Source of the DNA: Thunnus maccoyii
Lineage: Eukaryota > Chordata > Actinopteri > Scombriformes > Scombridae
Reading direction: 5' to 3'
DNA: 64,000 nucleotides
NCBI RefSeq assembly: GCF_910596095.1
Contig: NC_056551.1
Coordinates: 3,646,501 to 3,710,500, forward strand
Under the pieces are notes generated by a model. That model did not search any database and was not told the origin of the DNA. It saw only the letters and a program-made list of their open reading frames with translations. This document shows positions 44,801 through 54,400 of the stretch, in pieces (within the stretch, counting starts at the first letter, position 1; every line of letters starts with the position of its first letter). The position numbers and the translations under genes were made by a program.

Positions 44801-47150
44801 TATATCTTGTACATCTTGCAAGCTGCTCATAATAATTTACATCCTGCACATCAGCACTTTATGCCTAAAATGCACTCTGGTTAGATGCCAACTGCATCTC
44901 GTTGTTAAATACTTTTATTGCTTCAATGGCAATAAAGTTGAATCTAATCTAATCTAAAATATGTTGAATGTATTTCCTTCCTCATAAAGTATTTGCAAAG
45001 CCAATTAAGCAATTTTAGCCAATTAAACTCTGCATTGTTTACATCCATGTTTGTGAGCAAGCAGTCTTCCTCTTCACTGCCTTTTGCTGACAAATTGCTA
45101 CGTTTCTTGGCTGCCATCAAGTGTTAATCAATGGAATAGCATGAAGCCTTCAGCAGAAATTGCATTATGTTGTCAACAAACCAAACATACAAAACAAACT
45201 GGGACATGCTTGTAAAAACAGCACTTCTAGTGGTCAAAAAACTCAACAGGGTACCTTAAATACCTTCTGACTACAAGATGACACTGTTCTCCAAAGAAAA
45301 ACAACAGCATCAGTCATGCCTGCAAATGCCCAAGAATGACATTCCTTTCTGATCAAGTGACAAAGCCGGCTAGAGTAATTATGACTCTTGTCCATCAGGA
45401 GCAAATGAGAAAGTTGGGAGACATCATTATAGAACCACAAAGTCTGCAGAGGAAGAACAGGGTAGATGGGTGGGTCAACAAACCTAAATCTAACCAAACA
45501 GCATTGTCAGATCATAAAACTGATTTATTTTCCAGAACTGATTTGTAACAGTTTTGGAATTCACTGACAAATGATGTGTCGTCTCTATGTGTCTTTCTTG
45601 AGAGCAGTTACAAACAATGTATATTTAAAGGGGACATATCATGCACATTTCCAGGTCTATATTTTTAATCTGGGGCTTTACTCTACATGATTTACAGTTC
45701 AAAAATCTCCTTATGTATTTTACACTGGCCCTTTATGCAGCCCCTCAGTTCAGCCTCTGTCTGAAACAGGTCATTTTAGCTCCTGTCTCTTTAAAACATA
45801 TGTTAGATTTGACCATGTTTAGTAGGGGTGCAACGGATCATAGTTGATCTGTGATCCGTACGGATTGCCCCTCACGGTTCGGCATGTATGTGAACCGCGG
45901 ATTAATTGCAAAATTTAATATCTCATTTAAAATAAAGTAAACAAACTGCTGTAAGTACAAGTCATAGACAGACAGCGTATTGCTAACAGGGATTTTGAAG
46001 AGCAACGACCAAACCAGCATTTAACGGGTCCGTAGTGACATCTGCAGGTATGCTGACATGCTGTTTAATGTGCTGCAGCTGAGCAGCTAATTAGTTACGT
46101 AGCTGCTAATTGACGTTAGCAGTGCACTTTTCCCTGGTTAATGTTTGTTTGGTGGCTCGTTAAACAAACTAAGCTGCAGGACAAGACTTATGTTCATGTT
46201 TCTAAGTTATGAAGTTTTGATGATGTGGACACAGGCTGTTGTTTCATTCACTACTATGTTTAAAGGAAGGAGGTATCATGCTTCATATTGCAATTTAATT
46301 TAACAATTGAGCTTTGAATATTTTATACATTTTAAGATTTTATTTAAACATTGGACAACTTGAATGTTGTTTTCACTTAAGACCATGGGTAAAAGTTCCA
46401 TGCTGTAAGTGTTTTACAGAATATATGGAATACAAAGTTTTGTTCTGATCCGTGACTCAAATCTGTGATATGATACAAACCGTGAGTTTTGTGATCTGTT
46501 GCACCCCTAATGTTTAGCAGAAATATCCGACATCATAACAGTATATAATAACAAAAAAAAAACCAACATATGTCCCCTTACGGGCTTGTTGGACTATCAG
46601 GACTCCATGGTTTTACAGGTCTGCATCTGTAGCCTTGTACCTGTTAGCATGTAGAAGTCGTTGAAGTAAACAGGGTTGTCCTCCTAAATAAATCACAGGA
46701 GACAGATCAGCAGAAAAATATACTATCCAGATTCTTCCATGTAAATGTGAAGCAGTCTGCTATTTGTCATGTCACCCAGACTGAGAAAGCTTTTCAAAAG
46801 TTAAAGTCACCTCTGGGTTGATGCTGGAGGCTCCTCCAAACAGAAAGGCAACGTTTCCTGCCACAGCTAAAGCGTGACCATGTCTGTGACAAAAGATATA
46901 ATGGAAAGATGTCTGTCAGTCAAACAATGAGCAACCACCACGCACAACATGAGACAGTTTCATCTCAGCATCACTCCACTTAAAACCCTGAATGAGTTTA
47001 AATCACCACATGGCTCTAAAGTATCCTGTAGAGGAGCTGATTTAGATTGTCACACACTTTGTTATGGTAGGAAAACTATGTGACCCACCTGGGACTCGGG
47101 GCTTCTCCCCTCATCTCTTTCTCCAGCCAATGACCGCTGGCTAATGCCAT
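36854..47150 (-). CDS. RABEPK-like kelch protein with C-terminal coiled coil (18 exons)
   Basis: Exons 5' to 3': 47150-47089, 46883-46811, 46683-46641, 43345-43267, 42628-42540, 42393-42247, 42051-42000, 41818-41718, 41254-41169, 40706-40625, 40510-40425, 40295-40208, 39994-39946, 39804-39714, 38812-38712, 38472-38388, 37684-37580, 36958-36854. All borders are GT-AG and the sum is 1524 nt, 507 aa and a stop. Residues ~20-330 hold six kelch strands (LFGGA, LFGGV, VYGGM, MFGGY, LFGGK, VFGGK) with RHGHAL, REGHTL, CGQSFAL and RHGHTAF motifs, most like RABEPK, the Rab9 effector. A linker (~331-385) follows, then a charged coiled coil (~395-505, EKSELSKAAAALQREKEAHD to HLLSIMQQF) that RABEPK (~372 aa) lacks. 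Expected to be a cytosolic adaptor: the propeller binds a partner and the helix oligomerises. Function not demonstrated; LZTR1/KLHDC-type kelch proteins are less similar. Confidence 0.9.
37688..37728. repeat. (CA)n microsatellite at a 3' splice site
   Basis: On the coding (-) strand it reads (GT)n, ends TGTGTCAG and abuts the exon starting at 37684. Confidence 0.9.
37964..38012 (+). repeat. (GATTA)n array with degenerate continuation
   Basis: Ten near-perfect GATTA pentamers, then scattered GATTAGATTA words to about 38370. It fills most of the kelch-gene intron between exons 38388 and 37684. The unit is the reverse complement of the TCTAA tail of the LINE at 44140-44957. Confidence 0.85.
39095..39310. 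repeat. CTA/CTG-rich trinucleotide tract
   Basis: Degenerate ACTACTGCTACAACT-type simple sequence in a kelch-gene intron. The leucine- and threonine-rich open frame here is an artefact of it. Confidence 0.75.
41126..41151. repeat. (TA)n microsatellite
   Basis: About 13 TA units just downstream of the kelch-gene donor at 41169. Confidence 0.85.
41824..41869. repeat. (AC)23 microsatellite at a 3' splice site
   Basis: Reads (GT)n on the coding strand, ends GTGAGTAG and abuts the kelch exon starting at 41818. Confidence 0.9.
44049..45257. mobile_element. Inverted-repeat DNA element split by a LINE
   Basis: The left end AAGGTGCCCTGTGGAGTTTT and the right end read inward (AAGGTACCCTGTTGAGTTTT) are terminal inverted repeats with two mismatches in 20. 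The element is interrupted from about 44130 to 44957 by the LINE fragment. The remaining ~380 bp have no coding capacity. Confidence 0.75.
44140..44957 (+). mobile_element. 5'-truncated L2/CR1-like non-LTR retrotransposon
   Basis: The broken frame keeps the C-terminal part of a LINE polyprotein: a WCKENHLDLNINKVKEL block, VERVSSFKFLGVHISADLSW, KKAQH, then after a frame break SIESILTHSITVWYGNCSVT and LQRVVKPAQHITT. These are standard motifs at the end of the reverse transcriptase and just after it in teleost L2/CR1-type LINEs. The 3' end is AATAAAGTTGAATCTAATC, a short TCTAA tandem tail instead of poly(A), as in L2. Frame breaks and truncation make it inactive. It lies antisense to the kelch gene. 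Confidence 0.82.
45627..46580. mobile_element. Outer inverted-repeat element of a nest
   Basis: The left end TAAAGGGGACATATCATGC and the right end ACATATGTCCCCTTA are inverted repeats (core AAGGGGACATAT). Without the inner element at 45823-46509 it is about 260 bp and non-coding. Its own target duplication is unclear. Confidence 0.72.
45823..46509. mobile_element. hAT-like non-autonomous element, 687 bp
   Basis: Terminal inverted repeats TAGGGGTGCAACGGATCA and, read inward from the right, TAGGGGTGCAACAGATCA (one mismatch in 18). They are flanked by an identical 8-bp target duplication ATGTTTAG at 45815-45822 and 46510-46517; 8-bp duplications are the mark of the hAT superfamily. No transposase frame is present. 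It is inserted inside the element at 45627-46580. Confidence 0.92.
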
Positions 47151-47152
47151 CT

Positions 47153-47158
47153 TCACAT
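47153..47158 (-). promoter_or_regulatory. Start-stop upstream ORF of the kelch gene
   Basis: The acceptor CAG at 47161-47159 is followed directly by ATGTGA, then AG, then the main ATG at 47150. The mature mRNA would carry a minimal start-stop element two bases before the main start codon, which can hold ribosomes and lower or tune initiation. Confidence 0.6.
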
Positions 47159-47750
47159 CTGCTTTCTCACACACACACAAGGTTCAGCCACTGATCAAGT
47201 AACAAGTGATTAGTTGTCTGTACCATATTAACAGAACTTCACATGGTTTGTTTCATAATGAAATAGAATAGAATCAAAATTTTTGTGAAACTTTTTTTAC
47301 CTCTCTTCCTACAAATGTCAACCAATCTTTACCAAGTTGGTGCTTATTGTAATTTGATAATTTTTAAAAAATGTGTTCTTTTCTCATTGCTATTTCACAC
47401 TGTGTTCTCTAACTGGTAGCCAGACTCTTGTAGATGTGGCCTGTTTGACATAAACAACCATAACTCTTACACACATTGTGCAGGTGAAGCTAAATGTAGA
47501 CGACAGGTAGACAAATACCAACTCCTGAGTGTGAGTGAACCTCCAAATTTTAATGGCATTTCACCAATAGATGGCACTACAGCAACATGATGAATTTAAA
47601 TGGCCATGTCCAAATGCAGATAAATAAATTCTCTACATTTTCTGTCATTAATAGAACACATTTAGAGGATTGTGTAGCCTTGTCAGAGGTGTTTGCTCTC
47701 TGAATGTTTTCTATTTACAAAAACAATATCAGCAGGGTGAAACCTACCTG

Positions 47751-47840
47751 TTCAGGTCAGTGTCTGTCAGGATGCTGACTTCTCCTTGGTCTTATAATTC
47801 TATCGTCGTTTCGTTAAAGCTGAACTAAGCCACAGATGAG
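47751..47840 (-). promoter_or_regulatory. Likely 5' non-coding exon of the kelch gene
   Basis: On the - strand a GACCTGAACAG|GTAGGT donor lies at 47751/47750. The upstream sequence has no long frame, so it fits a 5' UTR exon spliced to the acceptor at 47159. The upstream limit is a guess. Confidence 0.45.
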
Positions 47841-48544
47841 TCATCTCACAGGTCCAACAACTGTCCTCTGCATCTCAGCTTACAGGTAAGATACACTTTC
47901 CTCTGCAGGTACACTGTTGCCTAGCAACGCCTCCAAACACACTGTGGGAGCAGGTCATCATTTAACAAGGCAGAGTGAGAACGTTGTGAGAAAAAAGGAA
48001 GATAAATCGTGGTTGCTGTTCTTGCTGCTTTAGCTCTTGCTGCTTAGTTACAACAATTAATATACAGTATATCACGAAGGAGGTGATGATGTAAAAACAG
48101 AACATTCATTAATATACAGGTATAAAGGGTCAATAAAACTTAAACTGTGACCTTGAAGCACTGGTCATGATGAAGAACAATTTTACAATTTACAATTACA
48201 ATTTTACATTCTCTGATGCTGTTTTAGTTTCTTTGTCTGCCCGGCCATTATTTCTGCTGCTTATACCAGCTGTGTGAAGACAGTTAGTTCATAAAACCCC
48301 ATACAGTTTATTTTATTTTATTTCATTGTAAAACCATGGTATATGTGTATTCTGAGCTGATATTTTAAGTAATAATGAATGTCTTGTTTCATTTTAAACT
48401 ATTTTTTGTGCTCCAGGCTCCTGTACACAGGCATACTACACTTTAAGACAAGAGTTGAGAAAATGTTTTTACCAACTTTCACCACAAGAGGGAGTGTACT
48501 GCTATCCAGTGCCTCTAAGGAGGGTTACAGTGGGCATTAAAAGA
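47841..48544. other. Intergenic between divergent genes, no gene seen
   Basis: AT-rich. Contains TTGCCTAGCAACGC near 47930, a possible X-box-like sequence, which is not enough to call a site. Confidence 0.35.
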
Positions 48545-48920
48545 CTTAAAGGTTCACAATTTTTCAAGTCTGCTTTAAATCAACAGTTAGGTGTCAAATG
48601 AACATTGAAACATGTTTTTCTTGCTGTAATCATTCATACTGTTCATACTAACATTAGAAGATCCTTTCATAATGTACTTACAATGTGAGTGATGGGGGCC
48701 AAAATCCACAGTCCTCCTTCTGTGCAGACATGTATTTAAAAGTTTATCTGAAGCTAATATGAAGCTTCAGTCGTCCAAATAAGTCAATTCAAGTAGATAT
48801 CTTTCAATGTTACAGTCCTTTTAGGGCCAAAGTCACTCTTTTTGTTACTTTACTTCCACCACAGCTCAACAGGGAAACACTGTCTGAGGAAACACAAGGA
48901 GGGAATTTGATGCTAAAAAG
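48545..48920 (+). repeat. Dispersed repeat, copy 2 of 2
   Basis: Same ordered blocks as 16933-17290, including CTTGCTGTAATCATTC, AATCCACAGTCCT, TTATCTGAAGCTA and GAAGCTTCAG. Confidence 0.7.
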
Positions 48921-49960
48921 ACTGTAAATGTGTCAGATATCCACTTGTTTGCAGTTTATCCTGCTTTAGTGGCTACGAGCTGAGATATTGTAGGAAAACA
49001 AATTAAACACATTGCCATGTTCTGCATCAATATCTTGCAACTTGCCAGACACTTTTATTAACAGATGTTTCCTCATTATGTCGATAAGAAACATAATCTG
49101 GGTGGCATTACGTTTCTCTCAAAAATGACTAGGAGGCAAGGTTGAAAATACACTGCATCAGTAATGTGCACATGTAAAAATCTTGTGTCTCCACAGAAAC
49201 CTACCAAAACCAGTCAAAACCTCTATGGGCCCCCTGACTAAATAATGTAAATTCCCCAAAAAGTTGACAGGGCCTTTATTTATGCCACATGCAGGTAAAT
49301 AAAGCCTTGCGAACAAAACAATTGGTCCACAAATATGTCTTTACAGGTGTTGCATCACTTATTCTTATTTGTGGATTTGAAATAACATTCTTACATTTAT
49401 GTGCTGATGGAAGTGTCCAACATTTGGCTTTTGAGCGCTTATTTGTTCTGCTCATGTGGAATCTTTTTCCAGTTCATCTGACAGGATGCAGTGTTGGGTG
49501 AACACACCAGTAAGCACAGAATCACAGAGAAGAGCTGTGGACATGAACACTGTAATGCTCTCATCTCTGGTGACAGTGTCACATCTTGTTTGTTTATTCA
49601 AATATGATTGCAGCTCATTTATGCTATCGAAGCTACAAAAAAGTATGTGACTGCTTCCCTCCTCATAGCAACTGTTTATTTATTAATATTTATTCCCCAC
49701 TATCGCCTTTGATAACAAAAAAATGACCTCTTGCTTTCCAGTTCATGCTTAATATTCAGACCCCAGCCTCCTCTTTTGATCCCAAAATTATTAAGAAGAT
49801 GAAGACAATGACATCATCATTTTTATTATCAATGTACTGACAAAGAATAAAAAACTAGAGTCTGAAAGCTGAGCTTTAAATCGTCTCATTCTGGGTCAGA
49901 TTCTCTGCTGATTGATGATGTAAGCGGGCAGGTCACGTTTCCCACCGTTCATCATGTTTT

Positions 49961-49963
<3 letters not shown>

Positions 49964-50042
<79 letters not shown>
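49964..50042. repeat. (AC)39 microsatellite
   Basis: Longest dinucleotide run in the window, uninterrupted. Confidence 0.95.
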
Positions 50043-50044
<2 letters not shown>

Positions 50045-50264
50045 CAGCCACCACCACAGACACTGACACGTGATCTATACGACTATTTACCTCCGTCTGC
50101 CACTGTCAAATTAACCGGAAGACAGCTTCAATTTAAAAATAAAAGATAAATGTTGACAAATGTATAAACACAATTTTTTAGAGTGAGGTTAAAATCTTTG
50201 ATATGAATCAATCATATGGGGATAACTATAAAAGGAGAATAAAATAAATTCTGTTTGCCAGTGT

Positions 50265-50415
50265 CTGTGAAGATTCTCAGTCTAGGTCCTGATTATTCAA
50301 GGACGGTTGAATCGAGGGAAACTGGACTTGATTGTAGACATTGGGAAACGTTTCGCCTCTCATCCAAGGGGCTTCTTCAGTTCTAAGTGACTGGAGGGGA
50401 TTTCCAGGTATTTAA
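50265..50415. repeat. Dispersed teleost repeat fragment
   Basis: ACGTTTCGCCTCTCATCCAA followed by GGGGCTTCTTCAGTTCT is a widespread fish repeat motif. No coding. Confidence 0.5.
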
Positions 50416-51149
50416 CCTTCTGTTTGCCAGTGTTTTGTGACATTGTTTTCTTATCAAGCGCTCATGTTGTTAAGGCCAGATCGTCCTATTTCCTGTCTGG
50501 TGCTAGATGTTTTTGACGAGCTTGATGGTGTTGCGTTATTTTACTTGCATTATTTTCATTTTCAGGGTTTACACATCAAAGGCACCCTGTCCGAGTCTGT
50601 TTCTGTACCCTTCTGGCCCGAGTGAACCAGGCCAAGACTCGGTCCAGGTCTTTAAAACCAGTAATGGACCGAACTGGACTGCTCTGACTCAGTCAAGGTG
50701 AATTGTTAAGACAGGAAGAAAAGTAAATTGGCTTTCAAAATAAATGTCAACTATGTTGCATAAGCAGTAGAAATGGATAGGGTTATGTATATTACAATCT
50801 TTTAAGGGGTATACCTTTTGCTCGGGATAAATTAAGGGCTCTGTAATAAATAAAAAAAATATGTTGGTCATATACTGAATTTATTGTTCAGACAAGATTG
50901 GCCTCTTGCTTATAAATTTTGATTTATGAATATGGAATTTAACAATTAATCACGTAAAACAGTTTCTGACATATTCGGCGGATACAAACAGTACATGTCC
51001 AAAGAAATGCAAATTGTGGTAAACCAAAACAAACTGAGTTCTTACTGAAGTAGCATTCACAGTGATATCTTTCTAAAGTTGCTGCAAATAACGGTCGGTT
51101 GAGTGAAAACAGTGAAGTATCCGGTTCTGAAAAGACGCTTAACCCGATC

Positions 51150-51490
51150 CGGAAGTCACGTCCTGTTTCTGTCTAACTTGACAGTGAGCAGCACAACACC
51201 TCCCGTGCAGCGGACTGACGGACTAACCTGACGGCGCATCCACCGGGAGACACTGTGGATATTACCTCAGCGCGGTTTATATCCTGACATTATCCCCTAG
51301 CACGGTTTAGCCTCTTCGGGGCTAAATAAGGAGGAATCCTGGAAGCACCCGGAGAACCGCGGATATCTACGCGGCAGGGATGCTTCGTGACCAGCGGCAG
51401 GTGTGAGGAGATGGCGGGGGAGCAGCCGGCGGGCACCGGCCGGGTGGTGTTGGTGAAGAAGATCATCATGAAGGACGGGGCAGCGGTGGG
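51150..51490 (+). promoter_or_regulatory. CpG-rich promoter/5' UTR of mfsd14
   Basis: CpG-dense block ending with the start codon at 51411. An upstream ATG at 51380 (ATGCTTCGTGA) opens a three-codon frame ending in TGA. Confidence 0.55.
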
Positions 51491-54400
51491 TTAATGACCC
51501 GCCATTTTACTTATATTTTATTATTAATTTATCAAGCTGATCGATTGTTTATCCTACATTAATTCGCGAGATTTTAAATTGTGAATCAAATTGTGTTGAC
51601 TGTATATTAAACCCAGTGAAACTATGCACTGTACACCTCAAAAGCCCTCATAGACAGCTACAGTTAGCCTTTAATTTCAGTCCAAAATGGTCGGTATGTT
51701 TATGACATAACAGGTTGTTAAAGTACGCAGGGGGACATTTATGTTTTTACTGCAAAATAACCAACAATAGTATCACTGAGGATAGACAACACAGCTCAAA
51801 TTTTCTCTACGTTTCATAATGGATTGAAATGTTTATGTGAATGCCACCGTACAAAAATAAGAGTTGATAAAAGACATCCGATTTAAAATGAATGAATGAC
51901 TAAATCGAACATGAGCCCGAACAGAGATCTGGTCCAAAATGGCTGTTATAGTGGGATGAAGAGACTGTGTGTTGTAATGGAGACATGGCAGAGCAGGTTT
52001 AATGTGGCAGCATGGATCCATTATCTGTTACATAAGAGCTCTCCACTTGAAATACACTGCAGATTCAACACTGCTGTCTCTACCAGCGTCCATTTTAACA
52101 TCCTTCATGTAAATAGTCTCACATTTACATTATCCGAAGAAGGGAAATAGGAGCTCGCTGTTAAAATTGCCTTTATCTCAAAAGACAGAATTTTGTGTTG
52201 TTACAGCATCAAACAAACATGTCAAACCAGTGTTAGGATTTGCTGCTTTTCTCTGCTTTCTCTCACTGTAAACTGAATATCTTTGTGTTTTGGACTGTTG
52301 GTTGGACATAAGACACTTGAAGACATCACCATGAGCTAATGCGAATTATCATGGACTTTTTTTTATATATTTTTTTTTACAATTTTCCCACACTTTATGA
52401 ATTGAGCAATTAATGAATTCATTGAAAAAATAATCAACAGTATGGAGACGCTCGAGGTTTATGAGAAATCAAATAACAACAATATAAATAGTTCAAATAA
52501 TAAACAAAACTTAAGTAAATTAAAATGGGACCATACCCTTAATTGATTGATTTTAAGCAAAATTCCAAACATTATCTGGTTCCAGCATCTGAAATGTGAA
52601 GATTTGCTGCTATTTTTGGTTTCCATGAGGGTACAATGAATAGATTTGGGTTTTGGCGTGTTGTTAGTACAAAATTAGCTATCTGAATATGTCAGTTTGC
52701 ACTCTGGGAAACTGTGATGGACATTTTTCCATAATTTCCTGATATTTTATTGACCATATGATCAACCGATTAAACAAGAAAACAATCTGCAGATTAATCA
52801 CTATTGGAAATAAATGTTGCAGCCTCTAATAGCAGGGTTTCAGATCCTGACGTGTCTCGTCTTGTGATTGGTTTTGTTAGTAGATTATGGTGTAATTGCC
52901 AAGCTCATTAATTTTAAAGCATTTTGCGTGTGATGTAGTGCCTCTGCTCTCTTTTCCCTGAAGGTTTATATTGTATTTGTTTTATTATTTTGTAAGTACA
53001 AGTTCTAATTAGTTTTTATGATGTTAGTGGATGTGGTCTTTGTTTCAGGCTTTAAAGCACTGAAGAAACTCTGTATACAGTGACTTGGTAACATGCTGCT
53101 CATTGGTAATGTAAATCTGGTAGGAACTGCACATTGATGTGTTCAGGGAACCTCACGCTATCGGCATCTTGACTGCGTCAACTCAACTGTCCTATTTGAC
53201 AGATTTGAAGTGTGTCAACTCTCCAGGAAAGTAGCAATTTTATCAGCTTCTCTCCCAGGATCAACACATTTGACACAACGCTGTGGCTTCATGGCCAATT
53301 AGCACTTCATATTGGTGGGGTAAGATGCTTCATTTGACTTGAAAAGTGTTAAGAATTACTGAGAAATTACTGAGAAACTACAATTAATCTATAAATAGAC
53401 TGGTATGTAATATACAGGTAGGTATATATGTGTAGACATAAACAGTATGTAATAAAATGGCAATATGAGGTAAACATATTGTCTATTACCATATTATACT
53501 TTCAACCAATATTATTTTGGTTTTGACCAAAATGTGTCCTTAACACAGAGGACAGAAACTGTCAAGTACCAAAGGTTGGCATCAAATGTCTGGCCAGATT
53601 CATGATCTTATTTACTTATTCTTTGCTCTAACATTAAATAAATCATAATTTTGCTGAGTATTAGTTGTATGAAAGGAATGCTATGAGTGCTGCTTTTGTG
53701 ACCAGTACTGAAACTAATGTATTATAATTAGAGCTTCAACAATTTTATCAATCAGCTGCCAACTATTACATTTATCGGCATCTATTTTAATTGTTAGTTG
53801 CAGTCCTAATCATAACTGCACTGGTATGGAAATGTTTAAAGATCACCAGATTTTTGCCTGAGTAGCTGTGAGGGCCAATGATGTCATGTCTGTCCAACTA
53901 TAGCTAGATTTCCATGAAGCTTGCTGTAGATAGTCCTGCTCCCCTGAGGATGAACCTTTTAAATTTTAATGAACCCATGACTTTCCCTCCAGCACCACTC
54001 TCATCAGCATGGGGTTTGTTCTGTCCACCACTTTCATATTGTGGCTGTAATCTTTTGTTGGAGTCAAAAAGCCTTTGACTAACAAGTTGTATTTAACGTT
54101 AGACTAAAATAATCAGAGGCATTAGAGACATGTCAGTATACATTAAATCATTCACAAGTCAGCAGTGAACATGTTCTCCAGTGGGAACCAAAGTAAGGCT
54201 GCAACTAATGGTTATATTTATTATTGATTAAGCTGATGATTATTTTTCAGTTGACTGATTCTTTGTTTAGTCTATAAATTGTAATGAAAATAACATGCTC
54301 ACAGTGACAATACTAACATGCTGAGTTATGTTTTTACATGTTTGTACAAAATCTTATGGCAGTCCATCCAAATAGCTGTTGAGATAATTCAGTCTGAACC

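Larger units (their letters stand above)
43346..46640 (-). other. Large transposon-rich intron of the kelch gene
   Basis: The 3.3-kb intron between exons 46641 and 43345 holds two independent nests: a LINE inside an inverted-repeat element (44049-45257) and a hAT-like element inside another inverted-repeat element (45627-46580). No exon lies within it. Confidence 0.7.
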
